Origin: Podarcis raffonei
Lineage: Eukaryota > Chordata > Lepidosauria > Squamata > Lacertidae
Direction: 5' to 3'
Assembly: GCF_027172205.1 (NCBI RefSeq)
Contig: NC_070617.1
Span: 1,371,501 to 1,435,500, forward strand
DNA length: 64,000 nucleotides
Part shown: positions 11,899 to 24,167 of the stretch, in pieces
Position numbering within the stretch: position 1 is the first letter of the stretch
How the letters are laid out: each line of letters begins with the position of its first letter
Notes under the pieces: model-generated
What the model was told of the DNA's origin: nothing
Database searches by the model: none
The model's input: the letters and a program-made list of their open reading frames with translations, nothing else
Translations under genes and position numbers: made by a program

Positions 11899-12800
11899 TC
11901 AAACCATTCTCTTTATTATCTGCTCCTTTTTGTTTAGATCAGGCCTCAACACAATAATGTAGCATTTGAGGAAAAAGACGCAACCCAGTAATCCTGCCCC
12001 AGAAGCCAAGATGGAGAAGATCTCCACAGCCACCATGTATTTTCCTTTGGTGCTCAGGTAGGTTGGGAAGAAGGATAACCATACACTGCAAAACAATAAC
12101 ATGCTGAAGGTAATTGACTTAGTTTCCTGGAAACTGCCTGGTAAATTTCTGGCTAGGAAAGCCACAGTAAAACTGACGGTAGCTAAGAAGCCCATGAAGC
12201 CCAGCACACAATAAAACATGACATCAGATCCTGCATTGCATTGTACAATGGTTTCACTAACCACTGAATGCATATCATACTCTGGGAATGGGGGAGAGGT
12301 TCCCAGCCAGACAATGCAAAGAGTGACTTGAAGAAGGGAGCATGAAGTAACAATGGAGGCAGCCACCCTTTTCCCCATCCATTTCCTCATTTTGGATCCT
12401 GGCTTGGTGGCCTTAAAAGCTAGAATCACAGTGATGGTTTTGGCCAACATGCAAGAAACAGTTACTGAGAAGATGATGCCAAAAGCAGTTTGTTGAAGGA
12501 GGCAGGTCACCGTATTGGGTTGACCAATGAATAAAAAAGCACAAAGGAAAGAGAGCAGGAGGGAGACGAGGAGAGCATAGGAAAGGCTCCGGTTATTGGC
12601 TTTGACAATGGGTGTCTTATGGTGCTTCATGAAGGTTCCCAGCACCAGAACAGTAATGAATGAAAGGGAGAGAGCAGCAATGGCCAAACCTTTTCCCAAA
12701 GGATCTTCATAAGACAAGAATGTTATAGCTTTGGGGAGGCAGAAATCCCTGTTAATATTTGGATAATGGCCCTCTGGACACTGAATGCATCCATCCATGT
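11899..12800 (-). CDS. V2R gene C exon 6: seven-transmembrane core
   Basis: 902 bp after a TTTCTTCCAG acceptor, open to the stop. It keeps [38 protein letters not shown] and [17 protein letters not shown]. The conserved [10 protein letters not shown] motif reads [10 protein letters not shown] here, a conspicuous departure from genes A, D, E and F. Confidence 0.9.
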
Positions 12801-12866
12801 CTGGAAGAAATGAAGGTGATATTCCTGAACATTTAGCTTCATTTGGTGAAAGTGACACATGCCTTA

Positions 12867-13175
12867 ATTCATCCTCTTCAGATTACTGTAACAAACTCTA
12901 TGTGGGGCTTTAGTTAGAACAGCTCCACTGACTCCCGGTCTGTTTTCAGGCACAATTCAAAGTGCTGGTTATGACCTATGAAGCCCCAGATGGTTGATGT
13001 CCAGGCTATCTGAAAGACCCTATTCCCTCACGCAAACCGACTAGGCCTTATATCTACTAGCACTTAATTACATTCTAATGTTTGCTTTTCTCTATTTTTA
13101 GCTTGTTCTGTTTCATCTGTTTAAGCCACCTTGGTTCCTGGATTGGGGGAAAGGCAGGATATAAATAAGTATAAC
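12867..13175 (+). repeat. L2-like LINE fragment just upstream of gene C exon 6
   Basis: Resembles the 3' part of lizard L2-type LINEs: GATTACTGTAACAAACTCTATG, CTCCCGGTCTGTTTTCAGGC, ACAATTCAAAGTGCTGG and an end GGCAGGATATAAATAAGTA. It lies in gene C intron 5. Confidence 0.65.
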
Positions 13176-13371
13176 AGGAATTATAATATAAACAAAACTT
13201 ACACTAATTGTTCCATTCACTTTTGTGCCTGGCCATGCCCATCACTGGCATGTTAAATATAATCGGTTTAATTAACACTGAAGTGGGAATGGCTATGTGT
13301 ATTAATGAAGGCTTTAACATAGTGCTATATTGAAGCCAAGAATAGGACTCTGAGCTCTGAGTTGATAATTA

Positions 13372-13574
13372 CCGTATTTTTCGTCCCATAGGACGCTCCG
13401 TCCCATAGGACGCACCTAGTTTTTTGGGGGGGAAATAAAGGAAACAATTTGCGCACCGACCCCTCTCGCTCTCCAAGCTTCAGCGAAAGCCTGTATTTGC
13501 CCCATAGGATGCACACAGATTTCCCCTTCATTTTTGGAGGGGAAAAAGTGCGTCCTATAGGGCGAAAAATACGG
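13372..13574. mobile_element. Tc1/mariner-type MITE with TA target duplication
   Basis: Terminal inverted repeats CCGTATTTTTCG and CGAAAAATACGG, each flanked by TA (13370-13371 and 13575-13576). Internal subrepeats CCCATAGGACGC occur in both orientations. 203 bp, non-coding; superfamily inferred from the TA duplication. Confidence 0.8.
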
Positions 13575-14337
13575 TAACTTGTTTCTGCTATCTAACATGT
13601 AAGTGTTTAACCTAAGATGTTTAAGGTATTGAATCACAAATTGCCATTTTGAAGGGCGCTGCCTTTAGTTCTTTGCTCCCAGGCTCTGTGGAATGATGAT
13701 GTAAATTAAGCTCTCCAGAAAAACAGCTCTGAGCAAAATGGATGCTATAAGGAGGAAGACTTTAGGTCTGCTTGGATTATTTCATATTTTGTAAGATGCT
13801 GAGCCTATGCGTTGGACTGGCATATGTCTTATGAAACTGTTTGGATGTATCGTTTGATGTTTTAAGTCTGTTATGAAGAAAGTTCTGCAAGTAAAGTTTT
13901 GAATAATATCAAATGGGTCTGGACAATGCTTCATTCCAAAAGGAACAGTTTTAATGCATCCAGTCGCTTCAAACTCACCCCCATGAAGTTTCTCAAGAGG
14001 GAATTTGGCCTTTGGGATGAGAAATAACGTACTTACTCATGTCTAATGCACCATCAAATCTAATGCAAACCTCATTTTTCAGAACCTTGAAACAAAACAA
14101 AAAAGGATTTGCTAGCAAATGTAAATGTGCCATTAAACCTAAATGTGTACGTTAATTTTGGCAATGTAATTTGGCCCAAAAAGGTGCACATTAGAATCAA
14201 GTAAATACGGTAGTATCCACTCACACCATCCATAATTGCATACATATCCCTTTTAATAATATGTGAAATCTATCAGCCACCACAACAACTATGAAGAACT
14301 TTGAACTTTATGGTAACTTCTGAATGTCCATGTAAAA

Positions 14338-14676
14338 AGGTAAAGGTAAAGCTACCCCTGCCCGTACGGGCCAGTCTTGACAGACTCTAGGGTTGTGCGC
14401 CCATCTCACTCAAGAGGCCGGGGGCCAGCGCTGTCCGGAGACACTTCCGGGTCACTTGGCCAGCGTGACATCGCTGCTCTGGCGAGCCAGAGCCACACAC
14501 GGAAATGCCGTTTACCTTCCCGCTAGTAAGCGGTCCCTATTTATCTACTTGCACCCGGGAGTGCTTTTGAACTGCTAGGTTGGCAGGCGCTGGGACCAAA
14601 CAATGGGAGCGCACCCCGCCGCGGGGATTCGAACCGCCGACCTTTCGATCGGCAAGCCCTAGGCGCTGAGGCTTTT
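14338..14676 (-). repeat. Sauria-type SINE, different subfamily, gene C intron 5
   Basis: Reverse orientation: GTAAAGGTAAAG at the left end and a tRNA-like box B (GGGGATTCGAACCGCCGACC) near the right end. The middle (CGTACGGGCCAGTCTTGACAG) differs from the other copies, suggesting a distinct subfamily. Confidence 0.8.
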
Positions 14677-15868
14677 ACCCATGTACCTTGGCTTATAAAT
14701 GATGCACACAACATTTCTTACCCTTCTGGTTTGCAATTTGACCCTCTGGACAGGGACAGCAATCATAACAGCAAAATGGTTTCCCTTCCTTTTTTGTCTT
14801 GTGATAACCTGGAGGGCAGTTGTCATTACACAGTGAAAGAGGTGTCTGTAAACAAATGAAAGAAGAAAATGCTTAGCATATACAGAATACATAAAACTCT
14901 GTGGATATAGTCTCCCCCCCCTTTCAATGCCCTCTAAATGCTAGGCAAACAAGTCACATGCAAGCTACCGTAGGTTCCACCACCTCATTTGGGCCAGACT
15001 AGAAGCTTAAATTAAATTAAGCTGATGAAAAAATACATCATATCCAGACCCCGTTCATCAATGGGGTTGTTGGTGCTGCTTCGCCCAAAGCTGGCAGAGG
15101 GAGGACAAACCTTTGACTTAGTGTTTTATGCTAGGTTCCCAGGTGACCTGACAAAGCTGAAGGAGCTTAGGATACAGCCAAAGTCCCCACTCTCTTGTGC
15201 TCCCACCACCACCACAGACCCCTATTTGGGGGTTAATCTAGCCTTATTCTGACAGGTTTAGCTCAGCCAGTTTAGCCATGGCTGAGCTGGAATCAGCAAC
15301 TTATTTATCCTCAGCTGAGCCAATGTTCACTGATTAATGCAGATTGAGCCTGGCTGAACAGGAAATCATCGGGTTGAGCTAGAGAGACACTGCACCCAAA
15401 GATGCTCATCCCAGAGGATCTTGCCATAGGATTCCCCAATGAATACAGTGTGTCTTGAAAGGCACATAGGTCCTACCTGATTAAATGTTCTGGGCCATAT
15501 GATTAAATCCTCAGAAATGGAGAACAGTTTATCTGGGGGTGCCTGAGGGTCTATGATCCCAACTTTTGCTCTAAGAAAGGATTGGTTTGGGAATGTGATC
15601 CAGTTGATAATATCAAATCCACATACTAATTCCCCGTTTTGGTCAAATGCAACTTTTCCCCCAGCACTGTTATTAAATGTGGCACTTCTTAGAAAGTGGG
15701 GAAGCTAAAAAGAAAGGGAAGAGAAGACAATTTACATCATTAGAATTATAATTGTTTACATTAGAGAGTTCCTTGATGAAACGGGTTTCATGTCCAAGTT
15801 TCATCTGCAGAGGACTATACCACACAAGCTGAAATCTCAGGTTTTTGTCTCCCAGTGAGTAGCATTAC

Positions 15869-16723
15869 CTGCCATGTCTTCTGAGCCAGGTCCTTCCATC
15901 TGTCTCCCTTCACTGCTTTTCTGCCATTTGCAATGGATGAGTGCATGGCATGTAGTGCATTCGCCACAGCATAGATGGCATTGTAGATGCTGTAGCTGTG
16001 GGCAGTCATGCTCATTTCAAAAAGAGACCCAGGAAGAGTCTCCAGTTTCTCTTCTCCAGTGCAAGTATTTTCACCCCTCTCTGCTTCCCTGGAGCTAGGG
16101 AGTGAGCAAGCAAACACCTGTTGCCAGAAGTCCCTCAGAAAACCATCCTCTTTTTCTAGTGTTGGGTTCCTCATTTGCAGGAATTCACGGAATCCTGCCA
16201 CCTCCTTTGAGGAGACCGCAAGGGATACAGAGCCATGGATGAAATGAATGTCCCAGTCTCTTTGAACTTGAGAAGATGTGAAATCCACATCTGCTGTTAA
16301 GATCCAGATCTTTGACTTCACTGGAACATCTTCAAATTGCAAGAGTTGGAACAGAATTCTTAAATTCATCATTGCCTGAAAGCCACCATGAAAGATCACT
16401 GTATTGACTGTACTTTCCATGGCAACATTTATAACCCCAAATGCCTTCTTCATCATTTCAGAGAGTTGATTAGAAAAACCTATATCTGGTAAGTTTTTGA
16501 TGAACTCGAAGCAAATGCCATTCTGAGTTAGGATGGGGAGCATATTCCGTACAAATATCATGGAACTGTCCACATTGTGGTAAATCATCCCAACCCATGT
16601 CCACCTGAAATGCAACAGTAACTGAATCATTCCAACATATTGATGAGCCTCATTTGGGAACATCCAGTGGTAGAAATTGTTTTCAGTTCTGTTATTCATC
16701 TCTGGAGCGGATGCGTAGGTGAA
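15869..16723 (-). CDS. V2R gene C exon 3: main Venus-flytrap exon
   Basis: 855 bp, phase 0 at both ends. It encodes FTYASAPEMNN through LAQKTWQ, including FRWTWVGMIYHNVDSS and the [28 protein letters not shown] segment shared by V2Rs. No stop or frameshift seen. Confidence 0.9.
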
Positions 16724-17123
16724 CTAAATAAAAGAAAGCAAAACAGGAGTAGGTAGGAGATGCTGGATTTAACCTGTGACCTTCGATATGCAAGGCAGAT
16801 GCTCTATGCATGTAGCATATAAGAGCCTGATGCTTATTCTAAAGCATAAAATTGCATACCATACAGAGTATTCGTGAATTAGAAGGATTCCTAAGCCACC
16901 ACAAGCACCTGGACCTGTGAGTAGAAAAGTCTATCAATTGACAGGAAGGCTAGAAACAATGCATGTCTTTTCAAGTGAGTAGGGTTTGAAATATGAACCC
17001 AAAACTTCTACTTTGGAATAAAAGTTGAGGAATGAAGCCAAAACTGGAGAGCAAATTAGGACTGAAGAAGAAACCACGAGGCAGGATCAAACAGCATCCA
17101 AATGATAAAGGAAAGCTCTAATA

Positions 17124-17378
17124 CAGAGGTCAGCAAACTTTTTCAGCAGGGGGCCGGTCCACTGTCCCTCAGACCTTGTGGGGGGGCCGGACTATATTTT
17201 GAAGAAAAATAATAATGAATGAATTCCTATGCCCCACAAATAACCCAGAGATACATTTTAAATAAAAGGACACATTCTACTCACGTAAAAACATGCTGAT
17301 TCCCGGACCGTTCGTGGGCCAGATTTCGAAGGCGATTGGGCCGGATCTGGCCCCCGGGCCTAAGTTTGCCTACCCCTG
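17124..17378 (+). mobile_element. hAT-type MITE with 8-bp TSD, gene C intron 2
   Basis: 255 bp from CAGAGGTCAGCAAACTTTTT to TAAGTTTGCCTACCCCTG, flanked by CTCTAATA at 17116-17123 and 17379-17386. A more worn, inverted relative lies at about 22925-23179. Confidence 0.88.
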
Positions 17379-17993
17379 CTCTAATAGCCACAAACTGGTT
17401 TTCTAGTCTGTCTTTTTGAGATGATTCAGTTGATGTTCTGAGAGAACTGGCTGATAAAGCAGATGTTGCAAACTTCAGCTCTTCAACTTCCTTGCAGGGG
17501 AACTGCACACAAACATCTGTCTGTTTGGGTTTTAGCAGCTGGATTTTCTTTGCCCACACCAAAGCTAGTGTCCAGACTTTTCTTTTGCAAATAAGCAACT
17601 AAGGTTCTTTGCAGTTACACTTTCCCCAAAGGAGAACAATTGAAAGCAATGGACCTAGATTTGTCATGTGAACTGTTTACAATGGGTCTACTTTGACTAA
17701 ACTGTAATGGTGTACAACCTTATTTTGCTGCTGGCTGAGGAAGCCCAATCTATTGTATTGTCCCATTTTTTAAATTGCTGGCAGATTTTGAAGTCCAGCA
17801 AAATGTAGGCTGTTCACCATAGCGTTCAGGGATGGTTTTGCCATTTCATATCAGAGACTATAAATAGGAGAAAGAAATCATATCCAAGCATTAAGCAGCA
17901 TACATGGTGTTACCTTTAATTTCAGTCAGATTACTTTCTGCTTCTGAATGCAAAACCTTCATCTTAAAAATAATTTCTATGAACAAAATTTAC

Positions 17994-18285
17994 CTGTGGA
18001 ATCTTGTAGGTGCCCAGTACGGCTGCAATGTGCCCAACTATGTTGGAACTGGGTCCCCCAATGACTGCTACCAGATGGTTCTGAACATCACATTTTTAAT
18101 TAGGGATGAATTGATTGTGTGTGGAGAGAACTTTCAATGTTGCCTGGCATGTGAACAGTGGATGGAAATAATTGTTATATACATCAAAACCAAGAGTGAT
18201 GTTGGGTAGGATTTTGGAGTTGTTGTTGATCTCCTTCACTGCAAATACCAGGGCCAAGATGTGCTGGTAATTCTGTGCCAGTAAT
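17994..18285 (-). pseudogene. V2R gene C exon 2 with in-frame TAA
   Basis: Starts LLAQNYQHILALVFAVKEINNN and ends AAVLGTYKIPQ before GTAAAT. The TAA (complement of TTA at 18096-18098) is the only lesion found in this gene. Codons downstream remain in the V2R frame (KCDVQNHLVAVIGGPSSNI). Confidence 0.9.
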
Positions 18286-18697
18286 CTGCAACGAGAGTAA
18301 CATGTGGCATCAAGAGTGTAGCAACTGCAAGAGATATTTGCTACATTTCTGCTCAATATGTTGTGATGGAAAGCTCAGCTGGACCAGAGTCTGGTGATGC
18401 AGTGCAGTGGGATTCCAAAAGGGGACTGGAGTCTCTTCCTGAATGACTGCAGATTAACGCTAGCTGGAGTCAGCAATTGGGGAGGGAAAAGGGAGAGTTG
18501 AGAGTCATGCTCTTGGTGTTAAGCCTCTGAGCTTAGATCAAAAGACAGTGATGGGTGTATTTTAAGTGTTTCAGGCAAGAGAAAACTTGGAAGCTGAATT
18601 GGGGACGGGAGAAGTAGTGGTGTGAAGATACATTCTACTTGGATCTCATTTCAGTCAGAAGGGGGGTGATCTTCTGAAAGGGAAGAATTCAATAAAG

Positions 18698-18771
18698 CGA
18701 GATGAGCGCCTCAACCGCAGAGTCGTCCGCGACTGGACCTAAAGGTCAGGGGTCCCTTTACCTTTACCTAT
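18698..18771 (+). repeat. Sauria-type SINE 3' fragment
   Basis: Only the BovB-like tail remains: AAAGCGAGATGAGCGCC through GGTCCCTTTACCTTTACC. Confidence 0.8.
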
Positions 18772-19524
18772 GCAATATAATTTAGTTATTCATACTTTTT
18801 ATTTATTTTTTAAATTGCTGAGGTTTTGTATATTATTTATGAGTGTTTTGTGTTAATTTATGTTCACTGCGTAGAGCTTTATTTCATTAAGCAATTTATT
18901 ATCCTGACATATAAAAATATATCAATAAATAACCCAACCCTATTGAAGCAAACATCAGTCTACACCACCTGGAAATATTAGTCAGGCAGAAGTATGGCAT
19001 GGTGAACATTCTCAGCTTCTTACATGAACTCCCCAATCAGCTGCTGATATGGATGCCCTTGGAATTTGATCGGGTCATACAAGATGTAGGTCTGAGAAAT
19101 TATACCAGCAACTGTCAGCTCTCCTGACTGATAATATCTGTGAAGAATAGGAACAGTCTTACTCACTGTACATTTAGCAGCAGGAATCCTGCTCACTGTT
19201 TTAGGCAGGAGCAGTAATCCGAACACTAGAAATAACGACATACTGTACAGCAGCATTATTTCTTGAAATCTTCACCTGTTCCACATTATCCCCCAAATGT
19301 CCTTGAGTACGAAACAGGTTAACTTGAATGACCAAACATTCAGTGTGATTTTGCATGATTAGAACTGAGATGAACTGACAGTCATCAGATTTATATTGTG
19401 TTGTGTCTAGAATCAAGTCTCAACTTTGAATAGATCTGGTTGTGCTAATGACATCCTTCTGTCTTGATCACCATTCTACCAGCACCCCTCTGGGACACAA
19501 GTAAGAAGTCAAATCAATTATGGT

Positions 19525-19545
19525 TCATTTGGAATAATTACAGAG
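19525..19545 (-). promoter_or_regulatory. Shared upstream TAATTA block, gene C copy
   Basis: On the minus strand reads CTCTGTAATTATTCCAAAT, about 270-290 bp before the gene C start codon. It matches the block upstream of genes D and E with one extra base. TAATTA is a homeodomain core; binding is inferred, not shown. Confidence 0.55.
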
Positions 19546-19549
19546 AAGA

Positions 19550-21403
19550 TAACTGCAGGTGAAGAGTCAGGCACTGGAGGCAACATAGCAGGAAACAATA
19601 TGTTGACCACATGTCTGTAGAAAGTGCCACCGATTCACTGCAGTGGAATAGCAAGAGACAGAAAAGTTTGTAGTGGGCCATAAACAGTGCTGGGGGGAAA
19701 GATGCAAGATAAAATACCAGAAAAGATGTGGCAGGTTGAAATAGCCTGGTGTTGAAATTGTGTAGTATTTTGCACAAGGTACAAACTGCTGGGGCTGTGC
19801 ACAGGATTCAGCCGCAGCCTGAACCACAAACCAAACCATGCCAATTTGTGTGGAATCTGGCTTTGACTAAGTCAGTTGGAGACAACCCCAGATCAACACT
19901 GTTTGGTGAACAACCACCTGCTGGAGTGATCTGGAACTGTCAGAGGTGGGGCATCAGGCAGGAAGCAGAGGCAGGCAGTACCAGGATGTTCCCTCTCAGG
20001 AAAGACCCAGGGGAAACACGCCCCAGCAGGAATCTCCTGCTCACAAACTGAAGAGTGGCTGATACAATTATGCCAGGAGCTCCTTTGCAAGTAGCCTCCA
20101 CCCAGTGAAGGTTCTTACAAAGCAGCACCCTGCAGGATTGGACCATTTGCTCAGAAGTTCTTTTCTGCTCCTTCACAAGCCTTCAGTATTACTTATTTTG
20201 GGCCCTATTGATGCCAGACTTCCATCATCAATAGGACCAGGACCATGAATGATGCTAGAATGGCTGGAGCGTTCTTCAGCTCTGAAGTCCATTGCATCCT
20301 ATGACCCCAATACACCTTCCCAGAAGCCATAGGATTGCATTCCAAGTTGCAATATATTGGTACCAAAATAGAGAAGATCTTGAATAGAAATAAAATCAGA
20401 TAAATACATACATGAACCATTCACAGCAATTCTATTCAGTCAAAACCCATAATGCTTTTCATGCATGACCCCATAAAATAAGTGCAGGGGTGGCCTAAGG
20501 TATTTTGCTTTAAAAAAATGGAAAACTGCTATATCTTCCTTTTGGCTAAACAGTACAACAACAACACATTAAATGAGCAAGAATGTTCTGAGTTCCTATT
20601 TTTCTCACTTCACTTTTTAGTATCAATGGTTGGTTGAATTCACACTACTAGAGTACCCAATATGAATTTCCTATCACCCAGATTAGAAAACTGATCTATC
20701 AAAAATGTAAGGAGGTTATCTGTTTCCAGAAAATCTAAAAAAACCCACCCATATACAAGAGGGATGTATCAGCCATCTTGGGGAAGCCCAAGAATTGCAT
20801 CATCACCATCATCATCATCATCATCATCATCATCACCATCATCAAAAAGTAAGACCAATGTAGGAGAACAAACTAAAGCAGCCCAGCGAGCCTGAATGCA
20901 GACTTATTGACTGACTGATTTGTTAACTTCCCCTTACTGCAAGGTATTTTATTAATAAGTAAAACAAAACAATGGCAACCAAAAAGCAATAAAAATGTAC
21001 AAAAACAATTACAGTTTCTTGTGTTGTTGGTTGTTGTTGTTGTTTTTTTTAAATACACAAAAACAATTAAAGCAGTTAAATAACGTTTACAGGTACAGAT
21101 ACAGACTGGAATAAGGATATCCACTTAAAAAGCTAATTGGAAGAGGAAGGTCTGTAGTTAAGGACCCAAAAGACAGTAGATATGGTGCCTGTCTAATATT
21201 TAATGGCAGCAAACTCCAAAGGGCAGGTATCACCACACTATTGGAACTGCTGATAAGAAATTATCTCCAAGAGGTCCTCTCCTGCTACACCTTCCTGTAT
21301 GGATGTTTTGACCACACCTTGTACCCACCTGTCCATACACCTGGAGCTTTAATAAGCTTTAATAAGCCAACAGTTCACAGTGGGCTTTCCATTCCCTGGA
21401 CTC
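19550..21403. other. Intergenic between gene C and gene D, first part
   Basis: No V2R exon. A CAT/ATC-rich microsatellite lies at about 20802-20843. Bases 21160-21360 look like old LINE-derived sequence. The remaining short ORFs show no family features. Confidence 0.5.
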
Positions 21404-21419
21404 AAGCTTAACAAGACTA

Positions 21420-22593
21420 CACTTGATCTTAGCCAAAAGGCCGAGAACCGAGACTAGGGGGGCCACCAGGGGCGCATTGGAAGATGGCCGACAATACCAT
21501 CTCTCCGGCTCACACAAGGTAATTAAGAGGCTGATATGGGAGTATGCAGCCTCTTTGTTGCCCCAAGGACATGGGGAACACTGCCTTGCCTGCTGTGGCC
21601 ATAAATCACCCCCGGATTCGAAAGAAGGGGGTGAGGGCACTAGGCACAAAGCCCTTGGGTGGGTCCGGCTCTCCCGGACGCTGTCTCTGATCGCGCACTG
21701 GCTGCAGCAGCTTGAAATAAACAATTAGAAAAGAAGCAAATACACATATTTCAAGTGAAGAACAGGAGGGAAGACTGCTAAATGAAGTGACCTCTGGGAA
21801 AGTAGAGTGACGGGTTGGATTTAGCAGATTATATCATGAAGAAGATCCATCAAAGAAGATACATCAAAGGTTCAGTATGTCGGAGCGGGACTGGATGGGG
21901 GGGGGACTTTTTTTCTTTTCTAATATGTGATTAACCAATAACCCCTCCCCAAGAAAGAACCGTCGCATAACTGACCTAAGCAGGATGATTAAAAACTGTG
22001 TGGAATTGATTTATTACCAAAAGCTTGGTTTATGGAGATTGAGAAAAGAACAAGGGCTTTTGATGACCCAGCAATAAAAAGGGAGTCGCCATCTTGGCAG
22101 ACTGATGATCGGGAGGAGGAAGCTTTGTTTTCATATTGGATTCCTGGCAGAACCTCCTCAGAGGACTGAGAAAGGGAGTGACAGACCTGGGAAAATTTAA
22201 CTAGTAGACGGCAAGAGTGTTTTTCTTTATGGAAGCGATGAAATACGGTAGCCGTCTGAATACGACCCTTGGATGAACGGAAAAACCCACACAGGATTAC
22301 AAATTTGTTTCAACCCGCTTGTGGAGACTGTCAGAGGTCACAAAGACAAAGAGAAAGGAAAAATATATGAAAATAACAAGATGAGATGTGGAAAACAGCA
22401 AAAAAGGATTGGATAGAATTGTGAACATTATTTGGACAGATTTGTGGACATTAAAGCAGCAGCAACAAGAGGATTGGATCCCTTTCGGAACTTGAAATAT
22501 GGGTACCCCCAACAAAAAATTTAAAATTCGGCTTTGTAATTTGGAATTTATGTGATTTGATTTGTCTGTTAATAAAAAATATTTTTTTAAAAA
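21420..22593 (+). mobile_element. Non-autonomous L1-type insertion with antisense U2 snRNA head
   Basis: Flanked by the perfect 16-bp repeat AAGCTTAACAAGACTA at 21404-21419 and 22594-22609. The 3' end is A/T-rich (TTAATAAAAAATATTTTTTTAAAAA), as in L1 retrotransposition. The first 33 bases are the complement of the U2 snRNA 5' region (U2 sense: TTCTCGGCCTTTTGGCTAAG, then ATCAAGTGTAGT). Next comes an L1 5'UTR-like stretch (GGAAGATGGCCGAC). No long ORF is present, so the element is either internally deleted or a non-coding family. Confidence 0.75.
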
Positions 22594-22924
22594 AAGCTTA
22601 ACAAGACTAGGAGCAGATGTTGACAATACAAAAAAGCTCAACTGGACAGTTGGATGCAATGTAGGAAGAAAAGTGGCCCTTACTGACAGTTGAGGGGGTC
22701 ACAAGAAACTGGGTATGGAGCGGGGGGTTCTGAACAGCAGCAGAACCCACTGCAAATTTCCCTTTCTGTTATAACAGCTTGATAAGCCACACTTCTCCCA
22801 GGAACATGCATATTTAAGAGATGTCCTGGTTTCCAGCATCATTTTCAACAAACTATAATGTGGGGAGAAGCTTCCTTCTGTTACCTTTGTCTAAAGCACT
22901 GGTGTGCAGTCCATAGACTAGTGC

Positions 22925-23179
22925 ATAGGTAGGCAAACTAAGGCCCAGGGGCCGGATCCAGCCCAATCACCTTCTCAATCCAGCCTGCTGACAGTTCTGG
23001 AGTCAGCATGTTTTTACATGAGCAGAATGTGTCCTTTTATTTAAAATACATCTCTGGGTTGTTTGTGGGGCATTGGAATTTGTTCATTCCCCCCCCCCCA
23101 AAAAAAAAATAGTCCGGCCCACCACAAGGTCTGAGGAACAGTGGACCAGCCCCCTGTTGAAAAAGTTTGCTGACCCCTG
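22925..23179 (-). mobile_element. hAT-type MITE, inverted relative of the copy at 17124
   Basis: Reads GTAGGCAAACTAAGGCCC...AGTTTGCTGACCCCTGG. The interior (GTGTCCTTTTATTTAAAATACA, the CCACAAGGTCTGAGG block) is the complement of the 17124-17378 element. Target duplication not clear. Confidence 0.75.
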
Positions 23180-23370
23180 GGTCACTGGTGGAACTAGCCT
23201 AGTCTCCTAAATCAGGTATGTCCAATGTGTCAATCACAATCGACCGGTCAATCATAGGATTGACTTTGGTCAATCAAGAGAGAGAGAGAGAGAGAAGCCC
23301 AGTGTGCTCCGATTGGCTCCTGAGAGAGAGAAAGGACTGGTTTATGGAGAGGGAGAGAGAGATTACAACA

Positions 23371-23503
23371 GGCTTCCTCAACCTCAGCCCTCCAGATGTT
23401 TTTGGCCTACAACTCCCATGATCCCTAGCTAGCAGGACCAGTGGTCAGGGATGATGGGAATTGTAGTCTCAAAATATCTGGAGGGCTGAGGTTGAGGAAG
23501 CCT
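23371..23503 (+). mobile_element. Palindromic hAT-like MITE
   Basis: Inverted halves AGGCTTCCTCAACCTCAGCC and its complement, same family style as 3399-3536. A half copy lies at 23670-23746 (AGGCTTCCTCAAACTCAGG to CAGGACCAGTGG). Target duplications not recognisable. Confidence 0.7.
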
Positions 23504-24167
23504 GGTTTATAAACTAATATAAAAATATAGTTTGACTTTTCTCACTTGTTTAGTTACTTGTCCATCTAGTAAGTATGTGGATCTGCCATGATGATATCCA
23601 GCCATAACTACTGTACCTGTGAAATTAAGATTTATTATTTGTTTGTTTGTTTATTTCATAAACTTAAATCAGGCTTCCTCAAACTCAGGCCTCCAGATGT
23701 TTTTGGCCAACAACTCCCATGATCCCTAGCTAACAGGACCAGTGGTAGAATTGACTCCCAGTTCATTGTTCCTTGATGGGCCAATATTGCACACTTGATT
23801 CGTGATTTTGCATTGGTACAAATCGGGTTGCTAATCTCAAAACATGAAAGGACTCAGTGAAGGAGGTAACCCAGAAAAGAAAAGAAATAGAAATATTTAC
23901 CCTGTCTTTCATATAAAGCCACCAGTGTCCTCTGAGTAGTTGCAAATATGAACCTAATCAGCGATATCGCCCTCAGGTTTTGGCCCTCAGCTTCTTTACT
24001 TTTATTATAAAACTGACCTGCAAAGTCTTCCTAATAAAATCCTAGAAGCTTCCGTTGCTTATATGTTAATCTGAAACAATGATTTGTTTTGAACTGCACA
24101 ATGGGAACTTAGGAGCAAGCATAGAGTGAGGAATCATTTAGGTTACACATCACAGAGATAGCTGTAC

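Larger units (their letters stand above)
11899..19256 (-). pseudogene. V2R gene C: six-exon V2R with one nonsense codon in exon 2
   Basis: Minus-strand V2R, tail-to-tail with gene A. Exons: 1 19256-19024 (signal peptide MLLYSMSLFLVFGLLLLPKT), 2 18285-17994, 3 16723-15869, 4 15704-15477, 5 14845-14722, 6 12800-11899. All splice sites are AG/GT, and the lengths (233, 292, 855, 228, 124, 902) join in phase to 878 codons. The reading frame is open except for one TAA at 18098-18096, in the segment FIPN-stop-KCDVQNHL where the other genes have FxPNYKC. The change from a Tyr codon to stop would cut the protein at about residue 145, within the Venus-flytrap domain, before any membrane segment. With no frameshift and intact splice sites the inactivation looks recent, or it could be polymorphic or a sequencing error. 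By sequence it groups with A and F rather than D and E. Confidence 0.88.

Noticed and set aside
20802-20843. CRISPR-like short repeats
   Set aside because: Simple CAT/ATC microsatellite without unique spacers, in a vertebrate genome.
21420-21452. A U2 snRNA gene
   Set aside because: Only about 33 bases of the 5' region are present, in antisense, inside a retrotransposed segment; no Sm site or 3' stem.
21423-21728. Open frames of 101-121 aa on both strands
   Set aside because: They lie in the L1-type/U2 chimeric insertion, have no family motif and overlap each other antisense.
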